Positions 54,113 to 64,000 of a stretch of DNA of 64,000 bases are shown one piece after another. A program made the position numbers and the translations under genes. Numbering within the stretch: position 1 is the first letter of the stretch; every line of letters starts with the position of its first letter. The stretch covers positions 17,726,501 to 17,790,500 of the forward strand of contig JAYKKT010000089.1 in assembly GCA_036023115.1 (NCBI GenBank). Direction: 5' to 3'. The notes beneath the pieces are model-generated. The model saw only the letters and a list, made by a program, of their open reading frames with translations. It made no database searches and was not told the DNA's origin. The stretch is from Brasenia schreberi (taxonomy: Eukaryota > Streptophyta > Magnoliopsida > Nymphaeales > Cabombaceae).

Positions 54113-57100
54113 CTACACATGATACTTCTTTAAGTATTGAATATTGATAGGATCTGCTAAATTCCTACCTTCTACATCGATCAACCAATACGAATTGTTC
54201 GTAGTGGTTGCTCGTACCACATAGGGTCCATCCCAGTTGGGGCGCCACTTGCCTAGGGGGTGTGGGCCACGATGGTGGATGGTTTTCAAGACCAGATCTC
54301 CCACTTCAAAGTGGCGAGGTCTCATGTGTTTGCTATAATGTCGGGCTATCCTTTGTCGGTATGCGCGAGCATGATCCATGGCAAGGAGTCGCCTCTCATC
54401 TAGCAAATCTAGTTCGGCCATCCTAGCATGCTGAAGCGTCTCTAGGGGGAGGTCGAGTGCAATGGATGTATGGAATGAATGCATTTGGGTATGAATGGGA
54501 AGAATGGCGTTTGTGCCATAGACCAATTCGAATGGTGTGGCATTCGTGGGAGTCCGGATGGAAGTCCTATAAGCCCATAAGGCTTCATCCAGCTTCTCGT
54601 GCCACGTCCTACCCTTCTCTAAGGTTTTCTCAATGATACCAATGAGAGTCTTGTTTGTGGCTTCGGCTTGGCCGTTGCCTTGAGGGTAGTAGGGCGAGGA
54701 GAAGTGGTGAGTTATGCCATACGTGTTGCACAACTTGACCATCCGCTCATTCTTGAATGGGGTACCATTATCAGACACCAGGTCTCGTGGAACCCCAAAT
54801 CGAGCCAAGATATTTCTTCGGATGAAAGCCACCACATGTTGCCCCATTACATTTGTTAGGGAAATGGCTTCCACCCACTTGGAGAAATACTCCGTGGCTG
54901 CTAAAATAAAACGATGCCCATTCGAGGCCTTTGGAAATATTGGGCCTACAATGTCAAACGCCCACATGGTAAATGGCCAGGGGCTGACCACGGAATGCAA
55001 TGCAGATGAAGGGATATGAATGGCGTGCCCATGCACTTGACATGGATGACACTTCCTAACATGATCGTGACAATCCTTTTTCAGGGTGGACCAAAAATAA
55101 CCCCCTCTAAGTATTTTCATTGCCATCATGTTGGCATTAACATGACTTCCACATTCTCCATCGTGGAACTCGTGCATCACTATCCTAGCCTCCTCTAGGT
55201 CGATACACCTAAGCAGAATGCCGGAAAAACTCTTTTTGTATAAGACCCCACCCAGAATGGTGTATCGGGTCGAAATCTTACGAATGAATGCCTTATCTTT
55301 GGACGTGGCATCCTTGGTGAATCCCCCATTTTCTAAAAATTGTTTTATGTCATAGAACCAGGGTTTTTCAACAGACTCTGGGTTGTTTTGGCAAATATCC
55401 AAGTCGTGTGTGGATGGATGGGGCGCATGCCATATTTCCAAGGATCTGGTCCCTGAAATGGGATCGACCTTCAGGGCTGAGCCCAAGGAGGAGAGGGCAT
55501 CGGCGATGCCATTGTCCTCTCTTCCCACATGTGTGAGCTTACACGACTGGAAGGATTGGACCAATCGAGTGGCCAACTCGTGATATGGAAGTAGTTTCTC
55601 ATTACGCACTTGCCAAATTTTTTAAAACCTGGTTTATGACAAGGAGCGAATCTCCAAAGACCTCGATGCATGATGCCCCTAGAGTTTTCGAAATCTTTAA
55701 GCCTTGTATGAGTGCTTCATACTCAGCTACGTTGTTGGAACATTCGAAATCTAAGCGGACTGCTATGGGAATCTCACCCTTTTCAGGGGAGATTAGGATG
55801 ATCCCGGCACCAGCCCCTCGTTGGTTTCGTGCCCCGTCGAAGTGCATCTTCCATACTTGGTTTTCGAAAGAATTTGCCAAAATGTGGTTTTGGAAATGGT
55901 TTTGCAATATGCCTTCATCAGGCATTTCGACAAGAGTGGGATATGCGTCCTCCAAGGGGAAGTCAGCCACGTAATCTGCTAGGGCTTGCCCCTTAACGGA
56001 GATCTGGTGATGGTATTTCATATCATACTCCATTAGAAGGAGTTGCCATTTGCCCAATCTACCCATGAGAATGGGTTTTTCGAACAAGTGCTTGATTGGG
56101 TCAAGCTTGGACACTATCCAGATCTCATGATCTAGGAAGTAGTGTCTGAATTTCTGGCAGGCCCAGACTAGGGCCAAGCACGTCTTCTCCATGGCTTGAT
56201 AATTTCGTTCATAAGCCAAGAGAGTTTTCGAAATATAGTAGATGGCATACTCCTTATGGGTGTCATCCTCGTATTGAGCCAACAGGGCTCCTAAAGCGTT
56301 TACATGCACGGAGATGTATAATAAAAGCGGTTTTCCTTGTTTTGGAGGATTCAAAACGAGGGGATTAACCAAGTATGCCTTCAGTCTCTCGAAGGACTTT
56401 TGGCATTCGTCATCCCATAAGAATTTCGTACCCTTCCTCAACAGTTTGTTGAAGGGTTCGCATCTAGTTGCCAGATTCGATATGAATCGGCGCACAGACT
56501 GTAATCGACCCTGGAGGCTACGGACTTGGGTGAGATTGGAGGGTGGAGCCATGTCTATGATGGCTCGACACTTAGAGGGGTCGACTTCTATTCCCCTTTG
56601 GCTCACCATAAAGCCTAGAAGCTTCCCTGATTCTACCCCGAACACACATTTTTGAGGGTTTAGCTTTACTTTGTAAAGCCTAAGCCTTTCAAAAATCTTT
56701 TCTAAACATTCGATATGAGTGCATCGGGTTTTGGATTTCGCCAAGAGATCATCTACATACACTTCTACAAGCTCGTGAATTTGATCATGGAAGATCGTGT
56801 TCATGGCTCGTTGGTATGTTGCGCCGGCATTTTTCAAACCAAAGGGCATGACTGTATAGCAGTACGTGCCCCATGGGGTTGTGAAGGCGGTCTTACCCTG
56901 ATCTCGTGGACTTAGTTTGATTTGATTATAGCCTGAATAGCCATCCATGAATGAAAACATTTCATGATTTGCAGTACTATCGACTATCAAATCTATGTTT
57001 GGTAAAGGATAATTATCCTTTGGAGTGGCTTTATTCAGGCTTCTGAAATCGATGCATATTCAAATTTTCCCATTGGTTTTCCGAACCACAACGATATTTG

Positions 57101-57801
57101 ACAACCAATCAGAATACGCAATGGGTTTTATAAATCCGGCTTTTAGCAGATCTTCTAAACCCTCTTTGACTTGCGTGTGTACATTCGGGTGTATTTTCCT
57201 AAGCTTCTGCTTTATGGGTTTTACACCTGCATCTAAGGGAAGACGATGCTCGACTATGCTGGGATCTATGCCCGGCATGTCTTCATACGTCCATGCAAAC
57301 ACATCTAAATAGGTTCGTAGAAATGCAATGAATGCTAACTTTTCAGTTTCATGCAAGCATGCGCCTATTTTGATGGTTTTGGGATTGGAATCATCCCCTA
57401 GGTTCACCTCTATGAAATCTCCTCCTACTGATTGGGAAGGTCTTTCAAAATCGAGAATTCTATGAAATTCTGGGAGCTCAGAAGTGGGATCTTCCTCAAG
57501 GGGATCCACTTTTGGGCTTTGATCATTCTCGTGGGCTATAGACCCGAGGGAACTTGATGCGTGGTTTTCAAAATAACCTGGTTTTGTACTTGGATTTTCA
57601 AGTGACTTCGAAATTTTTGGTCTGGCTATGCAGACGACACTTCTTTCGAAATCCTTTTCTTTTGCCAAAGGCCTACCAGGAGCAGCTATGTACAAAATCT
57701 TTTTGGTATTTTCCAAATTTTCGATTTTTTTTGGGTTTTTGTAAAACAAGAACTTTGGGAACTATACAAAGCACATTTTTTTCGAGTTTTTGTTTTTCCA
57801 T
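54113..57801 (-). pseudogene. pol: Pol of D, three lesions
   Basis: Full-length match to the E pol from ATG 57801 to the stop at 54113. Lesions: an extra T in a homopolymer near 57726-57733 (frameshift after the KPKK segment), CGA to TGA at 57060-57062 within the RT CIDF region, and one extra T near 55617 that shifts frame inside the second RNase H. Between the lesions the domains are well preserved: YVDD, FDGA, the integrase HHCC finger and the DDE residues. It looks recently inactivated. Confidence 0.9.
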
Positions 57802-57900
57802 TGTTTTTGGTTTTTCTTGTTTTTCGATTTTTTTTTATTTTAAGTTTTTCAAATGTTTTTGGTATTTTTAGAAAAAGGGATCTTCCGTCATACCTACAAA
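57802..57900 (-). other. gag-pro/pol spacer of D
   Basis: A-rich on the coding strand with a TTTTCCCTTTGTAG/G acceptor-like site at its upstream edge (about 57895). Stops occur before the pol ATG. Confidence 0.55.
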
Positions 57901-57924
57901 GGGAAAACACTACGGGTTAGGCTC

Positions 57925-60786
57925 GGAATAGGAGGTCTAAACCATAGGTCTCTTCTAAGACAGGCTCCGGGGCACCCTTGACCCAGGTGGTCACAGGGGG
58001 TGGCTCCGGCGGTATTCGGGGAGTATAGCCGATCCCATATCGGCTTGGGTTTGCCCTAGGTAGGATGGGCTCTAGGAGACCCTAGTTTTGTGCCCCTAGA
58101 CTTTTGTAGGGCGTGTAGCCCATGTTCAATAACATGTTCCATGACCTTTTGTTTTTTGAAAAGATGGGATATAAGTCGTGGTCCTGGAACATGCTATCGT
58201 CCATATTAGGCTCGTATGGCCTTTTGTCCAGGGGTTTTGGAAATAGGGAACATTTGGGTTTTCCTAGGAGGATTAGAGTCGGGAGGGGGTCTGCTTTGGG
58301 CGGCCCCTTCACATATACAACCTTCCTAGGGTTGTTCAACACGAGCCGAGGTGGCTCAACCATAATTTGCCCCAGGTTAGCCTCATGGGCTTGGGAGCTC
58401 GATAAACAAGGGGAGTTTATGATCCCCTGAAGCTGTGGGTGACTCTCACCTAGGATCACTACGACTTGGTCCCTAAAAGGGATCTTAACACACCTGTGGA
58501 AGGTGGATGGCACAGCGCACAAGCTGTGTATCCAGGGCCTTCCCAACAACAGGTTATAATGGGGGTGGATGTCCAAGACATGGAACACCCCCGTGTGTTC
58601 GATCCCTCCCGTTTCCATTGGGAGTTCGATGGATCCTAAAGGCCTAGACGCATTCCCATCATATCCAGTGATAACGATGGGGCTTGGGTTTACTGAAGTC
58701 AAGGTGACTCCGATTTTGTACGCCACATGAAGTGGAAGGATGTTGAGCCCTCCTCCACCATCGACTAGGCACCTGTCCAGAGAGTGGTTGTTTAGAACCA
58801 CCTCGATATGCAGGGCCTGGTTATGGGTTTCGTAGGGTCTATCTACATCATCTTCCGAAAAGGTGATGGGCGATTTTGCTCCTAATAAAGCCACTTGGGC
58901 AGACAAGGATTCCGGACTTATGTTCGAATCAACCTTGGCCCTTTCTAGAATTTTCTCTAAGACAAGTCTATGCCTAGGCGAGGTTTTGATAAGCTCTAGG
59001 ATAGACATGTGAATAGGAATCTTTGAAAGGTGGTTTTCGAAATCATAAGGATTTAGGATGATTTTGTCCTTATCTGCTTTTGGCAGACCACTAGGGATAC
59101 ATGCTTTTGAGGGGCCAGGCACATTGACCACCTTTTGAGCACTTTGAAGGTGCGGGGGTTGGTAGATCCTCCCGGATCTAGTGACTTCCCCCACGACCAG
59201 CCTAGGGTTCGCGCTAAACTTGGCTCTAAGGATGAGCTGAGGAGAACCTTGGATTTTCAAAACTGGTTTTGCTGGGGTTTCCATTTTGATGGTCCCCGAA
59301 TGACGACTTGGGCGGGCCTCTTGTATAGTACAAGGATGGGCGCACAAGCAGGTCGACCAGGTTCTGGCTTTTGCGCTAGTTCCTTGGAAATGGTGAGGGT
59401 ACATACCTCCTTTCCTTTCCCACTGCCACTGGCGTGTTTGGGAAAGGGTTCCTTGAAGATAGCTTGAGGTGGCTCAGGTTCCGCAGTGACCTGGAGCCGG
59501 CCTTCCGCTATCAAGTTCTCAATTTTATTTAAAAGAGAGAAGCAGCGTTTGGTATCATGGCCTTTGAGCCGATGATACTTACAAAATCGGTTTAAATACC
59601 CCCCTTTGGACGTGACTCTTTCGGGGATTTCAGGGAGTTCGATCATGCCCTGGGCAAGTAAGAGGTCTAGGACCTCCGACACAGGTTGCCCCAGCGGAGT
59701 GTACTCCCATTTTTCAATCGGTTTTCAAAAATTGCGTTCTCTCTTATTTTCTATTTTTTCAAAATTTTTAGAAGTGCCTGCCATGCCTGGATCCACCCGG
59801 ACATTGGCGATTTTGTGGGGCTTTGCCCCTTTGTCCGTCGTGGGCAGCCCATATGCGATAGGCTTTTCCAAACGGGTTTTTGGAAGGGCACTTCCTTTCC
59901 ATAAGTGGTCGTATGTCCCTTTTCGCAAGTTGGTTTCGAAAAGGGAGGCCTTTTTGATCAACTTATGGAAAGTTGAAATCTCATGGAGCGAGAGAAGGGT
60001 TTTTAACTCGCTTTTGAAATTATCCAGGATGAGCATTACTGCGCATCCTTCGGATATGGGCTCTCGCACTTGGCCCAAAAGAGACCTCCATCTTATAATG
60101 AAGGCATGCACGTCTTCGTTCATGCCTTGCTTTGTATCCCTTAAGGTATTCAGGGTTGGCGTGACTTCCACGTTGTGTGCAAATCTTTGCATGAAGCAGT
60201 TCGCTAACTCTTCAAAAGTAGCGAACTGGCTTAAGTCGTAGGAAGCCAGCCATTTGGCAGCTGTGCCTTTAAGGGATAGAGGGAACCAATACACCCATTT
60301 CATCGAGTCCTTTTTCTTCTTATGGGCTCGACGTGAGAAAAGCTGCAAGTGAGACCTAGGGTCTCCCATGCCATCATACCGATGGAAGTTCGGTATTTCA
60401 TCGTCACTGTCTGTTTTGTAATCCATAGGAAGGAAATCAGACAGGGCGTAGCTTCTTTTCTCTTTATTTTGCCCTTTCAGCAGCTGCTGTAGGGCTTTAC
60501 GGTCCTTTTGTGTGAAGGACTCGTGGTATTGGTTGCCTTCCATTACGGAGGCCTCTTTTTGCTTGCGAGGTTTTTCAAATTTCTTTTTAGGCCTTTGTTC
60601 ACCGTTCGATGAACATGAATCGCCTACTTCAGCCTCTTGGCTGAGAGCATCGATTTTGGCCTCAAACTCCCTTCTCAAGTCCTCGATTTCATCTAGTTTT
60701 ATTTTGTTTTTGAAAATCCTCCTAGAGTGAGAACTTGATGCGCATGAGCCTTGGCTCGACACTTCACTTGGATTGGATTTTGACAT
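57925..60786 (-). pseudogene. gag: Gag-protease-G-patch of D, three lesions
   Basis: Starts at ATG 60786. Gag core (WLASYDLSQFATFEEL), knuckle CX2HX4HX4C (about 59570), protease DGGGG site (about 58760), protease body, linker and G-patch follow in order. Unlike the array copies, the codon after DVA is Tyr, so protease is not cut there. Lesions: a TCA-to-TGA stop at 59725-59727 after ERNF, a one-base deletion near 59285, and CAG-to-TAG at 58082-58084 within the G-patch. The frame after that would run to a stop near 57925, judging from C. Confidence 0.88.
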
Positions 60787-60906
60787 GCTTTTCAAGCTTT
60801 TTCAAAATTTCCTAAGTACAAGCAAAGAAAACAAGTTAAAATGACACCTTTTTACAAAATTTTCGCAAGACTTCTACAAGTAAACTCGATTTCTGAAAAG
60901 GCTCAC
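60787..60906 (-). other. Leader of D with acceptor-like site
   Basis: GTACTTAG/GAAATTTTG at 60811-60813 precedes gag by about 25 bases. With the donor at 62173 it would give an intron of about 1.36 kb. Confidence 0.5.
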
Positions 60907-60924
60907 GTCCCACCGGGCGTGCCA
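60907..60924 (-). other. Primer-binding site of D
   Basis: TGGCACGCCCGGTGGGAC on the minus strand, five bases from the LTR end at 60930. Confidence 0.82.
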
Positions 60925-60929
60925 ATCGC

Positions 60930-63900
60930 TGTAGACGCGCGAAAATTCCCGCCTCTTCGCCTCTTTCGGGGGCTTGGAGTGGATCTTCTCGTGCGTCTAA
61001 GGCCTATGTATACAAATAGGGCGTGCCAGCTAGCTTACTTAAGCTAGCGAAGATATATTTAACACTGACTTCTAAACGTGGCGACTGTGAGCAAGTAAGC
61101 TCTTGTCGTCGCAGACCTTCTTGCACCGATGCGCAAGGGTCAATCTGTACGCTTTTGCAAAAATCGAGTTTTGGAGAGAAAGTCCACAAAGCGGTTCGAG
61201 GTATCTATTTCGGGTCTTTAAGATGCGATTTGCATATTTTAGATCACGTGGATTTGCACGTGCCTAAGTCTTTTCTTTTATCCCTTTTCGGGCCGCCTAG
61301 TTTGTGTGTTATGAACACTCCACTACATGGGCGAATTCGAGCGGGGCTTGCTTCGATGCAATATGCGTCCTACCTCGTGGTATGGCGTAGATGCAATGCA
61401 AACTCACGCTACTCCAAAGGGAAAACCCGAAATGTAAAGACAATACTGAAGGGAAATAACAGAAGGGAAATAACCGAAGGGAAATAACCGAAGGGAAATA
61501 ACCGAAGGGAGATATGTATATATCTTATGTATATGAGCCCTTACTCGGGTCTTGCAAGTAAGAGCGAAGGCTCAATGTGGGTGTGTGCTTGAATTGAAAG
61601 ACTTACACACACGACATGAAATTAAACCCAAATATAAATTGCAGTATGGCCTTGACTAAGGTCTTGGGAGTAAGAGCGAAGGCTCAATGTGTGTGAGAGT
61701 GCTTGAATTGAAGTACTACACACACGACATAAATGAAACCCAAATATAACTGCAATAAGGCCTTTACTAAGGTCTTGGGAGTAAGAGCGAAGGCTCAATG
61801 TGTGTGAAAGTGCTTGAATTGAAAGACTTACTCACACGACATGAAATGAAACCCAAATAGTATAGGTCGGCCCTTACTTGGGTCTTTCAAATAAGAGCGA
61901 AAGCTCAATGTGTGTGAGTGCTTGAATTGAAAGACAACGCACCCAACTTAAACAAAACCCTTCGAAAATCAAAGTATATATATACACTTATATATTAGGG
62001 GCTGATTAGGCCTGTGTGTGTTAAAAATCGTGCACGACTAAGAGGGTGCACGTGTGTGGTTGTGCCAAGCCACGTTATTACAAGCGGGGGGAGACTATGC
62101 TCCGTTATTACAACCCCGTATCAAATTGAATCCCAAGCAAGTATACAACTAAGGACCGAGTTTAGACACTTACGAGTAGCTGGTCCGTAGAGGTCTTGCT
62201 TGAGCGTGGACTTGGCCTTGGGCTGTAAACGGGAGCTCCGCGAAGGTAGGTGATCAAGGGTGCTGGCCGGCTGCAAGTGGGGCGCGGGATAGGCGCCTCG
62301 GAGGTGGCCGGTGGCAAGTAGATGGCGGCTCCAAGTAGGGGGTTTAAAATGGCTGAATGAGTGGGTTCTTAGGGTCACTAGGGGAGTTGAGAGTTTAGGG
62401 AAGCTGGACCTAAAAGGTGAGCTGGTGGGAAAGGCCGAATAGGACACCTAGGGGAAGGTCGAATGGGAGATGATGGCTAGGTAGTGGCCGGCAGTTTGGG
62501 TTATACTAGGTTCGGCTAGGTTGAAGTGGTGGTGACAAAGGGGCTGAGATGAAGGTAGGATGGGTGGCTAAGAGTGGAGAGGTGGTAGAGAGGGGCTTTG
62601 AGGGAGTTTGGGGCACTTACCGAATGGGGAGAGGTGGCGGATGAAATGGGAAGCAGGCGGGCAGGTGACTGTTGGCTGGTTCGGTTGGGTTGAAGGTGGT
62701 GGCGTCCGGCTGGGCAAATGGTGGTGGTGGTGGATGGAAGAGGGAAGGTGGCGGTGCAGGTGGTGGCTGGTGGAGCAGATGGAGCAGGCGGAGGTGGGGA
62801 GTGGTCCCGGCTGGGTGAGAGATGGGAGAAGGAGAGGGCCCGGCTGGGTGGAATGGTGGTTCCCACTTGGAAAACCCGCCCACAAGGAGGGGGGTTTAAA
62901 TAGGGGATGGGTAGGTCGGTTAGGGCTGGGCTGTGGGTAGTGGTTAGGTGGTTTAGGTAGGGTGGTATGTAGATAAGGTGGGCTGGAAGGGGTTGGGCCA
63001 GATATTTTAAAACTAGGGGTTTGGGTAAATCGTGGGCTAAGGGTGGTTTAGGGGTTTAGGGCTAGGTTAGGTGGTTGGGTTTTAGGGTGAGGTTTAGTGA
63101 GCTAGGTTAGGTGATTAGGCTAGGTTTAGGCTAGGATTAGGGAAATTAATCTAGGTTTAAGGAAGGATTAGGGAAGTGGGTTAGGTGATTAGGTTGGGAT
63201 TAGGGAAGTGGGTTAGGTGATTAGGTTCAGATTAGGGGTGGATTAGGGAAGTGGGTTAGGTGATTAGGTTCAGATTAGGGGTGGATTAGGGGTTTAGGCT
63301 AGGTTTAGGCATTTTGGGCTAGGTTTATGTGAAGGAGCTCCCTTAGCATGGCCCATAGACCTTGATCACCCCATGTTGGTGCAGCCCTAGGTTAGGTTTT
63401 AGCTAATTATAAGCTTAAACCCACTCAATTAGGCTAACCCACATGATTAACCCAAACTTGACACACAAGTCAAGCTTAATACAACACTCTTGATATTTTT
63501 CAACCCCACTCTCTCTCATGCCCAATATCCCACGTGAATTTCAAGTGGGCCCCACCTCCATTTATGAGAAGGTGATGTGGGCCATGGATATGGATATTGG
63601 ATTGGATCTCTGGATCCAAATCCAAATCCAAGTCCACATGTGGGTTTGGATTGGAATCTGGATATATATGGTCCAGATCCAATTCAAACTGAACTCTGAC
63701 TCCTTCGAGCTGGGTTCGAAACGGACGATTCGTGCGGGGCCTAACAGCATCAGTACTCCGTCTGCGTTGGGTCTTCGCCAACATAGTCGTCCGCCTCCGT
63801 TTCTGCCTTCTGGAGATGACTTCAAATGATATTTTGGTAAGAACAGGGTCTTGGACGTTCGAGATCCTGGGGTGTGAATCAGATACAAGAGTTGCTGTGC

Positions 63901-64000
63901 CGGGCTTGACAGGTGCTCCGGTTCCGGGCTCTTCTTGGCTCCCCTGGTCCTGTCTTGATCGGGCCAAGCCACTTCGGGGTTTCAAAACATGTTTTAAAAG
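60930..64000 (-). repeat. 5' LTR of D, truncated by the window edge
   Basis: Starts TGTAGACGCG at 60930. Matches 49751-52820 with small differences: one more AAGGGAAAT unit (61445-61515), an extra GGT triplet near 62720, and a duplicated GAAGTGGGTTAGGTGATTAG block at 63206-63290. TATTTAAA at 62895-62902 and GTAAGT at 62168-62173 (minus). About 0.1 kb should remain beyond the edge. Confidence 0.9.
61560..61935. repeat. ~110-bp tandem repeats, D 5' LTR
   Basis: Four units, the same number as in D's 3' LTR. Confidence 0.85.

Larger units (their letters stand above)
49751..64000 (-). mobile_element. Element D: complete-layout Tat/Ogre-like retrotransposon with broken ORFs, 5' LTR runs off the window
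   Basis: 3' LTR 49751-52942, 3' UTR, pol 54113-57801, gag-pro 58082-60786, primer-binding site 60907-60924, 5' LTR from 60930. The internal region is about 8 kb. This is the only copy in the window with gag, protease, G-patch, RT, both RNase H domains and integrase in order, so it is the reference for how the shorter copies were deleted. Confidence 0.9.

Overview
This is plant nuclear DNA made almost entirely of LTR retrotransposons. I see no host gene, tRNA or rRNA. The coding parts are Ty3/gypsy Gag, protease, reverse transcriptase, two RNase H domains and integrase. The second, archaeal-type RNase H, the G-patch after the protease, the missing chromodomain and the very long LTRs (about 2.7-3.5 kb) point to the Tat/Ogre lineage. 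The species cannot be told; a large plant genome is likely.

Layout. (1) 1-11000, minus strand: a chimeric element. Its 3' part is subfamily A (partial LTR 1-845; RT-RNase H without integrase 1424-3873). Its 5' part is a diverged subfamily B (4152-8116) with an intact 468-aa G-patch ORF at 6593-7999, a primer-binding site and a B-type LTR at 8117-11000. (2) 11001-18309, plus strand: the 3' half of autonomous element E, with an intact 1228-aa RT-RNaseH-RNaseH-integrase ORF and a 3' LTR that resumes at 36449-36824. (3) 18310-36443, minus strand: a tandem LTR-internal-LTR-internal-LTR array of a gag-only derivative, inserted in E's LTR and flanked by one 5-bp duplication (ATAAC). (4) 36825-40794, plus strand: relic of element F (end of integrase, 3' UTR, an inverted protease-linker fragment, truncated LTR). 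(5) 40795-49750, minus strand: 3' LTR and decayed pol of element C. (6) 49751-64000, minus strand: element D, full length in layout but with broken ORFs; its 5' LTR runs off the window.

The boundaries give a nesting order: F received E (in its integrase) and C (in its LTR). E received the left chimera and the tandem array. C received D. Only the array has both target-site copies in the window; the other steps are inferred from exact LTR-end junctions.

The most informative point is the central LTR of the array (25673-29081). Its low-coordinate part carries the variants of the right LTR and its high-coordinate part carries those of the left LTR. This is the product expected from unequal crossing-over between the two LTRs of one insertion. 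Other notable points are conserved splice-like signals linking the LTR leader to a site just before the gag ATG, the stand-alone G-patch ORF of subfamily B, and an intact pol ORF beside gag-only elements that lack pol.
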